A stretch of 17,209 bases of DNA. Source: Desulfobacterales bacterium (GTDB taxonomy: Bacteria; Desulfobacterota; Desulfobacteria; Desulfobacterales; UBA5852). The translations under genes were made by a program, and so were the position numbers. Location of the stretch: the NCBI GenBank assembly GCA_030066455.1, contig JASJBQ010000108.1, positions 1 to 17,209 on the forward strand, read 5' to 3'. The notes beneath the pieces are model-generated. The model was not told the DNA's origin. It searched no databases and saw nothing but the letters and a program-made list of their open reading frames with translations. This document shows positions 1-7,571 of this stretch, one piece after another (the first letter of the stretch is position 1; each line of letters opens with the position of its first letter).

Positions 1-139
1 CCGGGGCGGCATTCGACTTGGCCGGGGCTCCGCCGCGCGACGGCGGATTCGCAACACCCAGACCCGTGGCGGCGGCAGGGGGCTGGGCAGCCCCGAAGCC
101 CGGCGCACCGGGCCGCAAGTCCGAGGACGCCCCTCGGCC

Positions 140-673
140 TCAGCGCATGAGCCGCCGGAGTCCCATCCAAAAGTGCCGGGGGTGCAAGCGGCTCAGGCTG
201 AAGCGCGCCTGCGTCTCGATCAACTCGCGCGTCGTCTCCCTGAGTCTTTCGGCCAGAACCTCGGCAAATACCCGATAGAGGATATAGCTAAAGGCCATGC
301 GGTCGTAACCCGTTAGCTGACGGATCTGTCGCGTGTCGGTGGCGATACAAATCGTTTCCTTGTGGGCAATAACCGTGGCCGACCGCCGGGCGCCGTCGAT
401 GGCCCCCATCTCTCCGATCAATTCGCCCTGGCGCGAGGTCGTGGTGACAACCCGACCCTGTCTGGCAATGGACACCTCGCCATAGACCAGAAAATAGACC
501 CAGCTTCCGGTGCGGCCCTCACGGATGATGGTTTCCCCGGGGGCATATTTGTGCAGCTTGCTGCGTTTGAGCAATCGCCGTAATTCCTTTTCACAAAAAG
601 GCTCGAACACCGGGATTCGCTTCAGCGAACCCAGAATCTTATCATTGTCCTCCAGAAAACTTGACGTCAGCAT
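140..673 (-). CDS. Cyclic nucleotide-binding domain (Crp-like sensor domain) protein, 177 aa
   Basis: The protein is a single cNMP-binding beta-roll (about residues 20-130) followed by a charged helix (about 130-160). The phosphate-binding cassette is visible as GELIGEMGAIDGARRSATV, with Glu88 and Arg97 at the positions that bind the cyclic phosphate and ribose in this family. No helix-turn-helix follows, and only about 47 residues remain after the roll, so it is probably not a DNA-binding Crp/Fnr regulator. It is more likely a cytoplasmic sensor or regulatory module whose target is not evident. The start at 673 is chosen because GGAGG lies 7 bases upstream; an in-frame ATG at 745 would add 24 residues unlike the family. 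It is divergent from the FmdB genes, with about 200 bases between the starts. Confidence 0.85.
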   Translation of the reverse strand: MLTSSFLEDNDKILGSLKRIPVFEPFCEKELRRLLKRSKLHKYAPGETIIREGRTGSWVYFLVYGEVSIARQGRVVTTTSRQGELIGEMGAIDGARRSATVIAHKETICIATDTRQIRQLTGYDRMAFSYILYRVFAEVLAERLRETTRELIETQARFSLSRLHPRHFWMGLRRLMR

Positions 674-802
674 TCCGATGCCTCCATGCAGCCGGGAATA
701 AGGCGGAGGCCCATGGCAACAAACCGCCCTGAGCGCAAACCGCAACCATCACCGCGTAGATGCAAATTTCAAGCCTTCGCGAGGCATGTCATAAAATAGG
801 AA

Positions 803-831
803 TTGACTGCTGTTTCTATGAAAGCTATATT
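803..831 (+). promoter_or_regulatory. Candidate sigma70-type promoter for the FmdB genes
   Basis: TTGACT (803-808) and TATATT (826-831) are separated by exactly 17 bases in a distinctly AT-rich patch within GC-rich surroundings. A second AT-rich hexamer, TATAAA, follows directly. The -10 ends 44 bases before the first FmdB start. This is read from consensus similarity only. Confidence 0.6.
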
Positions 832-875
832 TATAAATTGGTTTTTAATCTATTGGCTGTTTGGAAGGAAACCTC

Positions 876-1064
876 ATGCCAGTTTACGAATTCGAGTGCC
901 CCAAGGGCACCATCACCGAGCGGTTGGTCAAGTTGGGCACACAAAGCATCAAGTGCCCGCAGTGCGGTCGCAAGGCCAAGAAAATCCTCTCATCCTGCAC
1001 CTTCGAACTCAAAGGCGGCGGCTGGTACGCTGACGGCTACGCCTCCAAACGCGGTAAAAAATAG
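876..1064 (+). CDS. FmdB-family zinc-ribbon protein, degenerate first knuckle (62 aa)
   Basis: The opening MPVYEFEC, the later CPQC (Cys27, Cys30) and the C-terminal FELKGGGWYADGY are typical of the FmdB/CxxC_CXXC_SSSS small regulatory or zinc-ribbon proteins. The biochemical role of the family is poorly known. The family normally has two CxxC pairs. Here the first pair is Cys8-Pro-Lys-Gly11, so one metal ligand is missing; Cys41 could substitute but is not in the usual place. The ATG at 876 is preferred over the TTG at 861 because GGAAGGA sits 6 bases upstream. It is the first gene of a likely operon with a second FmdB 49 bases downstream. Confidence 0.8.
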   Translation: MPVYEFECPKGTITERLVKLGTQSIKCPQCGRKAKKILSSCTFELKGGGWYADGYASKRGKK

Positions 1065-1113
1065 GGGCTGGAGTTCCGCGCCATTGCCCGTAGAAGATTG
1101 AGGAGATTCACCC

Positions 1114-1320
1114 ATGCCCCTCTATGAATACCGGTGCCGTCATTGCCAGAGCGAATTCGAGTGCCTGGTCCTATCCTCCGGGGATGACGAGCCTGAATGC
1201 CCCTGCTGCAAAAAGAAAGGCGTCGACAAGCTGATGTCGGCCGGCAGCTTTCGACCCCAGGGAATACCCACCGGCGCCGGAGGGTTCAGCCCACCGCCCT
1301 GTGCCCCCCGAGGGGGGTGA
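1114..1320 (+). CDS. FmdB-family zinc-ribbon protein, complete zinc site (68 aa)
   Basis: The N-terminus MPLYEYRCRHC matches the FmdB family start. Both knuckles are intact: Cys8/Cys11 and Cys29/Cys32, a four-cysteine zinc ribbon. The C-terminus is a Gly/Pro-rich tail with one extra Cys, longer than the compact core and probably disordered. AGGAG at 1101-1105 lies 8 bases before the ATG. It is the second of two tandem FmdB paralogues; this copy keeps the ligand the first copy lost. The function is not established; the family is named after a putative regulator near formamidase genes. Confidence 0.8.
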   Translation: MPLYEYRCRHCQSEFECLVLSSGDDEPECPCCKKKGVDKLMSAGSFRPQGIPTGAGGFSPPPCAPRGG

Positions 1321-1389
1321 AAGGTCTGAATGCCCCTGGTCGAGGGGCAAACCAAACCGGCCCGAACAACGCCTGCCCGAGGTGCCGCC

Positions 1390-1626
1390 ATGAGCGAAAT
1401 CCGCATGACGACCGAAGTGCGAACCGACTACGACTGCGAGGCAACCGGCCTGCCGGCGGAACGCTGGGGTGAGGCCGTGTTCAACGTGAGCGGTCAGGAA
1501 TTGGCCATCGAAGTCAGTGTCGAGAAGGACGTCATCGTAGCGGTCATGGCCGGCGAGGACGCCATGTGGAAGGGGACGCTGGAAGGCTTCAAGCGTCTGC
1601 TTCGCAGCGGCGTGGCCAAGCAATAG
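1390..1626 (+). CDS. Hypothetical protein, 78 aa
   Basis: I do not recognise a family. The predicted product is soluble and mildly acidic, with no membrane segment or signal peptide and one cysteine (in DYDCEA). It appears to hold beta-strand stretches (VFNVSGQELAIEVSVEKDVI) followed by a helix (TLEGFKRLLRSGVAKQ). The start at 1390 is chosen because GAGG (1379-1382) lies 7 bases upstream; an in-frame ATG at 1330 would add 20 residues of low-complexity sequence without a good ribosome site. It follows the second FmdB by 69 bases on the same strand, so it is probably in the same transcript. Codon use matches its neighbours, which supports it being real. Confidence 0.6.
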   Translation: MSEIRMTTEVRTDYDCEATGLPAERWGEAVFNVSGQELAIEVSVEKDVIVAVMAGEDAMWKGTLEGFKRLLRSGVAKQ

Positions 1627-2090
1627 ACCACGCCCAACCCTTCCCCGACGGCGCGGCAAGCTAGACCCTGAATTCACCCCCGGCGCGCCCCGCCGCCAAC
1701 ATCGCCGTCAACACCTGTCACCGTAACAGCCATGGCCTGCAGCCGGGGGCATGCAGGTGACCGTTTCAACCCGCAAAGGCTTCGACCCGCGCCTTTATCC
1801 TGAATTTGCCCCGCAACGCGGGTGCCACCTGCCAGGAACCACCGACGCCTATGTCATGACCTGACCGGGCTTGGGCCTTACGGCCCGGCGCGCGCCCCTC
1901 GCCATGCTGCCGACAACGCCCGTTCGCTTCCGCGCCCACCCCTCAGGGGTCAGCATCGACGCGTACCGTACCGCCATCATTTTGTTGTTGACCACAGCTC
2001 AAAGAAAATATAACGATCATTTTTCGAATGGCATTCGACTGCAATTTCCCCCGATTCGCCCAACCCTGCCAGCAAAGGAAAAGCCTAACG
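1627..2090 (+). other. Intergenic stretch without a supported gene
   Basis: About 460 bases with no convincing coding frame on either strand. It holds an inverted repeat at 1865-1888 (CCGGGC paired with GCCCGG, enclosing an alternative GGGCC/GGCCC stem) with no T-tract. The start CCTGAATT occurs at two places (near 1667 and near 1799), too short to call a repeat. The last 100 bases become AT-rich and carry the candidate promoter for the next gene. Confidence 0.5.
1985..2014 (+). promoter_or_regulatory. Candidate promoter for the SDR/ThDP/BASS cluster
   Basis: TATAAC (2009-2014) is a good -10 element. Two -35 candidates exist: TTGTTG (1985-1990) at 18 bases, or TTGACC (1988-1993) at 15 bases. 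The patch is AT-rich and lies about 75 bases before the SDR start. No clear operator palindrome for the downstream TetR regulator was found beside it. Confidence 0.4.
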
Positions 2091-2927
2091 ATGTACAAGG
2101 ACCTCAAGGGAAAAACCGCCCTCATCACGGGGGCCGGTAAGAAAACCGGGATCGGCTTTGCCATTGCCGAAAACCTGGCCGCCAGCGGATGCCACATCAT
2201 CCTGGCCGACCTGGGCAGCGAAGGAAGCGACGGCGGGGTGGTGGCGGCGGGGTCGTCTGCCGAGATGGCGAAGAACGCATCCGACCTGGCCACGCGCTTC
2301 GGCACCCGCTGTTCGAGCGTCAGTGTCGACGTGACGGCCAACGCATCGATCGAGAAAATGGTGGCCGCCGTTTCGGCCGCAGCCCAACGCATCGACATTT
2401 TGTGCAACAACGCCGGGGCGGTGTTCGGTGTGCCCAACGCCGTGCATACCTACCCGGAGGAAGACTGGATGAAGACGATCGACGTCAACCTTCACGGGGT
2501 CTTCCGCGTCACCCGCGCTCTGCTTCCGCTGATGCTGGGGCAGCCGGCGGCCATCGTCAATACCGCCTCCCGGGGCGGCAAAGTGCCCCCGCTTTTCAAC
2601 GGCGCCTATGCGGTGGCCAAAGCCGGTGTCATCATGCTCACCAAGGTCATGGCCAAGGAATTGGCCGGTGCCGGCATCCGGGTCAACGCCATCTGTCCGG
2701 GCCAGATTCACACCGATCTGGAAGACTGGCGCGCGCCCCTGGAGGCCGAGTTCACGGGGCAGACGGTTGAAGCGCGCAATGCCGCCGTGCGACGCACCAT
2801 CCCCATGAACCGGGTCGGCACCCCGGATGAGGTCGGCCGCCTGGTGGCCTTTCTGGCTTCGGAGGCCTCGGCCTACATCACCGGCCAGGCCATCAACATC
2901 ACCGGCGGCCAGTTGATGGAGCTGTAG
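2091..2927 (+). CDS. Short-chain dehydrogenase/reductase (SDR), 278 aa
   Basis: A classical SDR that oxidises an alcohol or reduces a carbonyl with NAD(P). The Rossmann motif TGAGKKTGIG is at residues 13-22. Asp40 at the end of the second strand favours NAD(H). NNAG is at 106-109, the catalytic serine is probably Ser160, and Tyr173-x3-Lys177 (YAVAK) completes the site. The PG motif (CPGQIHTDL) and the C-terminal ITGQAINITGG are also typical, and the length is normal apart from an insertion after Asp40. The start at 2091 is chosen because the dinucleotide fold begins directly after it and AAAGGA lies upstream; an in-frame ATG at 2028 would add 21 unrelated residues. First gene of the cluster, 83 bases before the ThDP enzyme. 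The substrate is not predictable. Confidence 0.9.
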   Translation: MYKDLKGKTALITGAGKKTGIGFAIAENLAASGCHIILADLGSEGSDGGVVAAGSSAEMAKNASDLATRFGTRCSSVSVDVTANASIEKMVAAVSAAAQRIDILCNNAGAVFGVPNAVHTYPEEDWMKTIDVNLHGVFRVTRALLPLMLGQPAAIVNTASRGGKVPPLFNGAYAVAKAGVIMLTKVMAKELAGAGIRVNAICPGQIHTDLEDWRAPLEAEFTGQTVEARNAAVRRTIPMNRVGTPDEVGRLVAFLASEASAYITGQAINITGGQLMEL

Positions 2928-2934
2928 CGCTTCC

Positions 2935-2968
2935 GGCCGCCGTCCCGTTGTGGACGACTGCGGCGGCC
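2935..2968 (+). other. Intercistronic stem-loop between SDR and ThDP enzyme genes
   Basis: GGCCGCCG (2935-2942) is perfectly complementary to CGGCGGCC (2961-2968), and an inner GTCC/GGAC can pair as well. There is no T-tract, so it is unlikely to be a strong intrinsic terminator. It could stabilise or help process the transcript between the two genes, or cause partial attenuation. Confidence 0.35.
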
Positions 2969-3010
2969 CATGCAACAAACCCCACACGATCTGCAGTCTG
3001 AGGAGGTGTC

Positions 3011-4738
3011 ATGGCGGAGGTCACGGGAGGAGAGCTGCTGCTGAAATGCCTGCACGCCGAAGGGGTGCAGCACATCCATGCCATTACGGACGGCACCTAT
3101 ATGATGGTCGTCGAAGCCCTGGAGCGGCTGGGCGAACAGCTCGACATGCGCCTGATCGTGCCCCGGCACGAGGCGGCTGCGGCCCATGCCTGCGATGCCT
3201 ACACCCGGGTCAGCGGAAAGCCGGCGGTGGCCATGGCCTGCGCCGGCCCCGGGGCCGCCAATCTGCTGGCCGGCATGATGTGCGCCGAGGCCGAGGGCAG
3301 TCCGGTGGTGGCGATCACCACGACCCGGCGCAGCGATATCGCGGATGCCTATCTACAGCAGGGGGGCATGCAGGTCAGCCGCCACCTGGAAATCTTCAAG
3401 CCGGCGGTCAAATGGAACGGCAAGGTGGAACACTGGCAGCGCATCCCCGACATGGTGCGCCACGCTTTCCGCGTGGCCGTGAGCGGCCGCCCCGGGCCGA
3501 CCCACATCCTGATCCCCGAGGATATCATCTCCCGACGGGGGGATGAGGACAGTGTGACGATCCTGCCCCCGGATCAGTATCGCCTGACCACGCGGGTGCC
3601 CGCCGATCCCGAGGCGGTCAGAAAAGCGGCGCAAATGCTGGCGGGGGCCGACCTGGTCAACATGCACTGCGGCAACGGGGCGGAGCGCTCCGACGCAGCC
3701 GAGCAAGTCCGCCGTCTGGCCGAGCACCTGGGCTGCCCGGTCACCCACACGATACGGGCGCGCGGCATCATCCCCGACGATCACCCCCTGTGCTTCCATC
3801 CCACCTGCATGTCCCGCATCGCGGCCAACGGCCAGTCCGACGTCGTCATGGCGGTGGGCACGCGTCTGGGGGAGCTGAACATGTGGGGCCGGCCCCCCAT
3901 GTTCGGGGAACCCGGCAAGCAGCGCCTGATCCAGATCGACACCGAGCCCACCCACATCGGTCTCAACCGCCCGACGGACATCGCCCTGATCGGGGATGCC
4001 CGCACCGTTCTGGAGCAACTTCTGGACGCCGTCCGGCAGTTGACGCCAAAGCGGGAGCCGCATGCGAAGGTGGCCGAATTCAGGGCCCTTCAGGACGCGT
4101 TCGAACAGGAATTGAACACGGCGCTCGAAGACACGACGCGCCGGCCCATGCTGACGGGCCAGATCCTCAAGGCCTGCAACGACTTCTTCAAGGATGACGC
4201 CATCTTCGTGATGGACGGCGGCAACACGACCCTCTGGGACATCCATTACCATGTCGCCCGGCGCTCACGCGCGGTGATCTACTCCATGAACTACGGGCAC
4301 CTGGGCACGGGCCTGCCGTACAGCCTGGGGGCCAAGCTGGCCCGCCCGGACAGGCCGGTCTACTGCGTCACCGGTGACAGCGCTTTCGGCTTCAACCTCC
4401 AGGAACTCGAGACCGCCGTGAGAAACGATCTGCCGGTCATCATCCTCGTGGCCGTGGACGGGGCCTACGGCATGGAGAAGAGCGCCCAGCAGCGCCAGTT
4501 CGGACGCGAGGCCCCCTGGTTCGGTCATGATCACGCGCCTGTGCGCTACGACCAGGTGGCCATCGCCATGGGTTGCCACGGCGAATACGTCGACAGCGTG
4601 GCCGAACTCCGGCCGGCCCTGGAGCGCTCCGTGGCCTCGGGCCGACCGGCAGTGATCCACGTGGTGGTCGATCCCGAAGCCAACGTGGATCCGCCGGGCA
4701 ACTGGCTGTGGGCGGCCGCGCGGTCCGGGAAGATGTAA
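3011..4738 (+). CDS. Thiamine diphosphate-dependent enzyme, acetolactate synthase-like (575 aa)
   Basis: The three-domain architecture of the ALS/pyruvate oxidase/decarboxylase superfamily is complete. The N-terminal pyrimidine-binding domain carries the cofactor-activating Glu54 in RHEAAAAHA and the conserved CAGPGAANLLAGM (about 77-89). A central domain follows (about 190-340), then a C-terminal pyrophosphate domain. The ThDP/Mg motif is GDS (455-457), 24 residues, then Val482-Asp483, a variant of GDG...NN. Such enzymes cleave or form C-C bonds beside a carbonyl, for example 2-oxo acid decarboxylation or carboligation. The sequence alone does not separate acetolactate synthase, a decarboxylase, a lyase or an acetyltransferase. 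No small regulatory subunit gene is adjacent, which argues against a biosynthetic acetolactate synthase. AGGAGG at 3001-3006 precedes the ATG. Located between an SDR and a transporter. Confidence 0.88.
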   Translation: MAEVTGGELLLKCLHAEGVQHIHAITDGTYMMVVEALERLGEQLDMRLIVPRHEAAAAHACDAYTRVSGKPAVAMACAGPGAANLLAGMMCAEAEGSPVVAITTTRRSDIADAYLQQGGMQVSRHLEIFKPAVKWNGKVEHWQRIPDMVRHAFRVAVSGRPGPTHILIPEDIISRRGDEDSVTILPPDQYRLTTRVPADPEAVRKAAQMLAGADLVNMHCGNGAERSDAAEQVRRLAEHLGCPVTHTIRARGIIPDDHPLCFHPTCMSRIAANGQSDVVMAVGTRLGELNMWGRPPMFGEPGKQRLIQIDTEPTHIGLNRPTDIALIGDARTVLEQLLDAVRQLTPKREPHAKVAEFRALQDAFEQELNTALEDTTRRPMLTGQILKACNDFFKDDAIFVMDGGNTTLWDIHYHVARRSRAVIYSMNYGHLGTGLPYSLGAKLARPDRPVYCVTGDSAFGFNLQELETAVRNDLPVIILVAVDGAYGMEKSAQQRQFGREAPWFGHDHAPVRYDQVAIAMGCHGEYVDSVAELRPALERSVASGRPAVIHVVVDPEANVDPPGNWLWAAARSGKM

Positions 4739-4840
4739 CCCGGCCGGGCGAATTCGGCTCTGATGACCGGCCGGCACCCATAAAGCGTGCGGGCGCCGGC
4801 CCCGACCCGATTATCCCTACGTGCGAATGGAGTTGCGTCC

Positions 4841-5782
4841 ATGGACATGGCCGCCGTCGATCAGGTCCGTTTGAATTTCAATCCCCAGGGGTTGTTCATT
4901 ATCAACATGGCCATCGGGCTGATGATGTTCGGGGTGGCCCTGGATTTGAAGCTTGCGGATTTCAAGCGGGTGATCGTTGACCCCAAGGCGCCCGGCATTG
5001 GTCTGGCCGCGCAGTTTATCCTCCTGCCGGCCTTCACCTACCTGCTGATCCTGATGATCCGGCCCCACCCCAGCATGGCCTTGGGCATGATCCTGGTGGC
5101 CGCCTGCCCGGGTGGCAACCTCTCCAACATCATCACCTATCTGGCCCGGGGCAACTGCGCCGTTTCGATCAGCATGACGGCGGTGTCCTCGGCCCTGGCC
5201 ATCCTGCTGACGCCCTTCAACCTCGCGTTGTGGGGGCGGCTCAACCCGGCCACCGCCGCCATCCTGCGTGAAGTCCGACTGAGCCCGTTCGACGTCTTCG
5301 TGACCATCTTTGTGATCCTGGGCATTCCCCTGGCCGCCGGCCTGATCGCCAGCCGAGCCTTCCCCGGCCTGGCCGATCGTGTGCGCCAACCGTTTAAGAT
5401 TTTCTCCCTCGCTTTCTTCATTCTCATCGTCTGCGGAGCGCTGGCCGCCAACTGGCAGCATTTCCTGCAGTATGTCGGTCTGGTCATCCTGGCCGTGTTC
5501 CTGCACAACCTGCTGGCGCTCAATATCGGCTATTGGACGGCCCGGGCGCTGCGCCTGGACGAACGCGACTGCCGGGCCGTGTCGATCGAGGTCGGCATTC
5601 AGAACTCGGCCCTGGGTCTCGTGCTGGTATTCAATTTTTTCAACGGGCTGGGCGGCATGGCCATCCTGGTGGCCTGGTGGGGTATCTGGCACATCATCTC
5701 AGGCCTGAGCGCCGCCTTTGTGTTCAGCCGGAAACGGCTGCCCGGCGACAATGACAACACCAATGCCTGCCGGGCGTCCTGA
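4841..5782 (+). CDS. BASS-family (bile acid:sodium symporter-like) transporter, 313 aa
   Basis: A hydrophobic integral membrane protein with about 9-10 predicted segments. Both hallmark sodium-site motifs of the fold are present: CPGGNLSN (89-96), and EVGIQN (250-255) in the second repeat. Family members import organic anions with sodium, such as bile acids, pantoate or ketopantoate and other oxo or hydroxy acids. The name does not imply bile acids here. The start at 4841 is chosen for GGAG (4829-4832) 8 bases upstream; a GTG at 4787 would add 18 residues. Its stop is one base before an in-frame ATG of the next gene, so the two are translationally linked. The context suggests it imports the substrate of the surrounding dehydrogenases and ThDP enzyme. 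Confidence 0.88.
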   Translation: MDMAAVDQVRLNFNPQGLFIINMAIGLMMFGVALDLKLADFKRVIVDPKAPGIGLAAQFILLPAFTYLLILMIRPHPSMALGMILVAACPGGNLSNIITYLARGNCAVSISMTAVSSALAILLTPFNLALWGRLNPATAAILREVRLSPFDVFVTIFVILGIPLAAGLIASRAFPGLADRVRQPFKIFSLAFFILIVCGALAANWQHFLQYVGLVILAVFLHNLLALNIGYWTARALRLDERDCRAVSIEVGIQNSALGLVLVFNFFNGLGGMAILVAWWGIWHIISGLSAAFVFSRKRLPGDNDNTNACRAS

Positions 5783-5798
5783 TATGAAGGCCCCGCAT

Positions 5799-6845
5799 AT
5801 GGATCGTTCGATTCCCCCGCACATGCCGGCCGTGGTCTATCGCCAAGGGCGCGGCCTGGTACTGGAGGAAATACCGGTGCCCGCCACCGGCCCTGACGGC
5901 GTCCTGATCGAGGTGGCGCACACGGGTTTCTGCGGATCGGATCATGCCTTGATCAAAACCGGCGGTTTGGCCGACGGCACCATCCTGGGCCATGAGGTCA
6001 GCGGCCGGGTGGCGGCCTGCGGCGAGGCGGTTTCCGGCGTGGCGGTCGGGCAGCGCGTTATGGTCCGGCCCAGCGCCTGCGGTGCCTGCCGCGACTGCCG
6101 GGAAGGACGCCCCTATTTCTGCCAGAACGACCGGCACAGCATCGGTATCGGGGACATGCCCGGTGGCTTCGCGGCCTACGTGCGGGTGCTGCCCGCCATG
6201 CTGATTCCCGTCCCCGATGGGGTCGACGCCCTTAACGCCGCCCTGGCCGAGGTCCATGCCGCTGCGCTGCACGCCATCAACTGTGTCGGGCGCCGCCGGG
6301 GCGCGTCCCTGGTCGTGGGCGGCGGTCCCATCGGTCTGGCCCTGGTGAAACTCCTTGGCCTGATGACATTCGACCCGATCGTGCTCTCCGAACCGGTGGC
6401 CGCCAAGCGTGAATTGGGAGCGGCTCTCGGTGCCCACGCCACCATCGATCCCTTTGGGGACGACACGGGCCGGCAGGTGTTCGAACGCACCGCCGGGCAT
6501 GGGTTCGACATCGTGTTTGAATGCTCGGGCATTGCCGCCAACATCGCCCAGGCACTGGAGTGGGTCGCCCGCGGGGGCGATGTCTGCATTGTCAGCCTGA
6601 TTTTCGACCCGGCCACGATCGCGCCCCTGACGCTCACCTTCAAGGAGGCTCGGCTGACAGGCTGCTACTCCAACACCCACGAGGAAAACCGGCGCATCCT
6701 GGATTGGATGGCGGAAGGCCGTTTGGACGGACGGCCGCTGATCTCGCATCGGACGACGCTCGCCCAGCTGCCCCAGGTCTTTCGCGAACAGATCGAACCG
6801 GGCCGCGCGATCAAGGTTGTGGCGGATATCGGCAAATCCTTCTGA
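5799..6845 (+). CDS. Zinc-dependent alcohol dehydrogenase (MDR family), 348 aa
   Basis: A medium-chain dehydrogenase that interconverts an alcohol and its aldehyde or ketone with NAD(P). The catalytic zinc ligands fit Cys45 (GFCGSD), His65 and Glu66 (GHE). The structural zinc site is complete: Cys94, Cys97, Cys100 and Cys108. The Rossmann motif is VVGGGPIGLALVKLLG, and the length is normal. The start is uncertain. ATG 5799 has GAAGG 8 bases upstream and is used here; ATG 5784 lies right after the transporter stop, and ATG 5823 starts the conserved core (MPAVVYRQG). Closest in style to sorbitol/threonine/2,3-butanediol dehydrogenases, but the substrate is not assignable. Fourth gene of the cluster. 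Confidence 0.87.
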   Translation: MDRSIPPHMPAVVYRQGRGLVLEEIPVPATGPDGVLIEVAHTGFCGSDHALIKTGGLADGTILGHEVSGRVAACGEAVSGVAVGQRVMVRPSACGACRDCREGRPYFCQNDRHSIGIGDMPGGFAAYVRVLPAMLIPVPDGVDALNAALAEVHAAALHAINCVGRRRGASLVVGGGPIGLALVKLLGLMTFDPIVLSEPVAAKRELGAALGAHATIDPFGDDTGRQVFERTAGHGFDIVFECSGIAANIAQALEWVARGGDVCIVSLIFDPATIAPLTLTFKEARLTGCYSNTHEENRRILDWMAEGRLDGRPLISHRTTLAQLPQVFREQIEPGRAIKVVADIGKSF

Positions 6846-6902
6846 CCGCGTCCGCGTTTGGGGCCGTGGGTGGATGATCCGCTTCGAAAAGGAAATGGAA
6901 CC

Positions 6903-7570
6903 ATGGGGTAAAACAGCGTCGTCACCGTGAACGGGCCGAGCGACGGCAGCAGATTCTGGATGCGGCCCGTCAACTTCTGTTTGAAAAGGGCCTGGCCGCA
7001 ACGTCGGTCAACCAAATCGCCCGCATCGCCGAGCTGAGCATCGGCACGGTCTATTTCTATTTTGAAAACAAGGAGGACATTTTCGCCGCCCTGCAGGCCG
7101 AAGGGCTGGCGATCCTTCACCGCGACGTCCTGGCTGCCTGCCGGCCGGCGGCCGACCCGGAAACGACGCTTGCGCGGGTGGCCGACGCCTATTACCGTTT
7201 CAGCGAAATCCACAAAAACTATTTCGACGTGATTCACTATTTCCTGTCGACCACCGATGTGGTCTTTTCACCGGCCGTCAAGCAACAGATCGACCGGCAT
7301 GGCCAGCGCATTTTAAAGCGGGTCGAAGCACTGATTGCCGCGGGGGTCGCCGCCGGCCGGTTTCGCCCGGTTCCAGCCCGACGCTATGCCCTACTGTTCT
7401 GGGGGTTGATTCATGGGCTAATTCCCTTTCGCAAGATGCGCGCGACCCTGCTGGCGGCCGACAGCCACCGGGCGCTCTACGACGAAGCCGTGGGTAATTT
7501 CATGGCGGGCCTGAAATACACCACCGCCGTTGCGAATCATCGGCCATCGGACAATCGGGAGGAGCGTTAA
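6903..7570 (+). CDS. TetR/AcrR-family transcriptional regulator, apparent frameshift at the start
   Basis: The reading frame from 6908 to 7570 encodes a full TetR-type repressor. It has an N-terminal DNA-binding domain with helix-turn-helix (SVNQIARIAELSIGTVYFYF, then ENKEDIF), followed by a helical ligand-binding domain of normal length. That frame contains no ATG, GTG or TTG before the HTH; the first is a GTG at 7178, which would delete the whole DNA-binding domain. The only well-placed start, ATG 6903 with AAGGAA 9 bases upstream, reads ATG-GGG-TAA. One extra G in the run 6905-6908 would give an uninterrupted 222-residue protein beginning M-G-V-K-Q. Possible causes are a base-calling or assembly indel, a recent inactivating deletion, or slippage. 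It would sense a ligand and control the cluster. The nitroreductase start follows its stop by one base. Confidence 0.75.
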
Positions 7571-7571
7571 A

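Noticed and set aside
18..278. Plus-strand open frame at the left edge
   Set aside because: Ala/Pro/Arg-rich low-complexity start with no ribosome site, and it overlaps the end of the cyclic-nucleotide-binding gene. Bases 1-139 hold no gene I can support.
3353..4252. Minus-strand open frame opposite the ThDP enzyme
   Set aside because: Composition typical of reversed GC-rich coding sequence; the plus strand has the full conserved enzyme.
4739..4840. CCGGCCGG palindromes after the ThDP enzyme gene as a terminator
   Set aside because: Two self-complementary GC blocks are present but neither is followed by a T-run; the next gene follows within about 100 bases.
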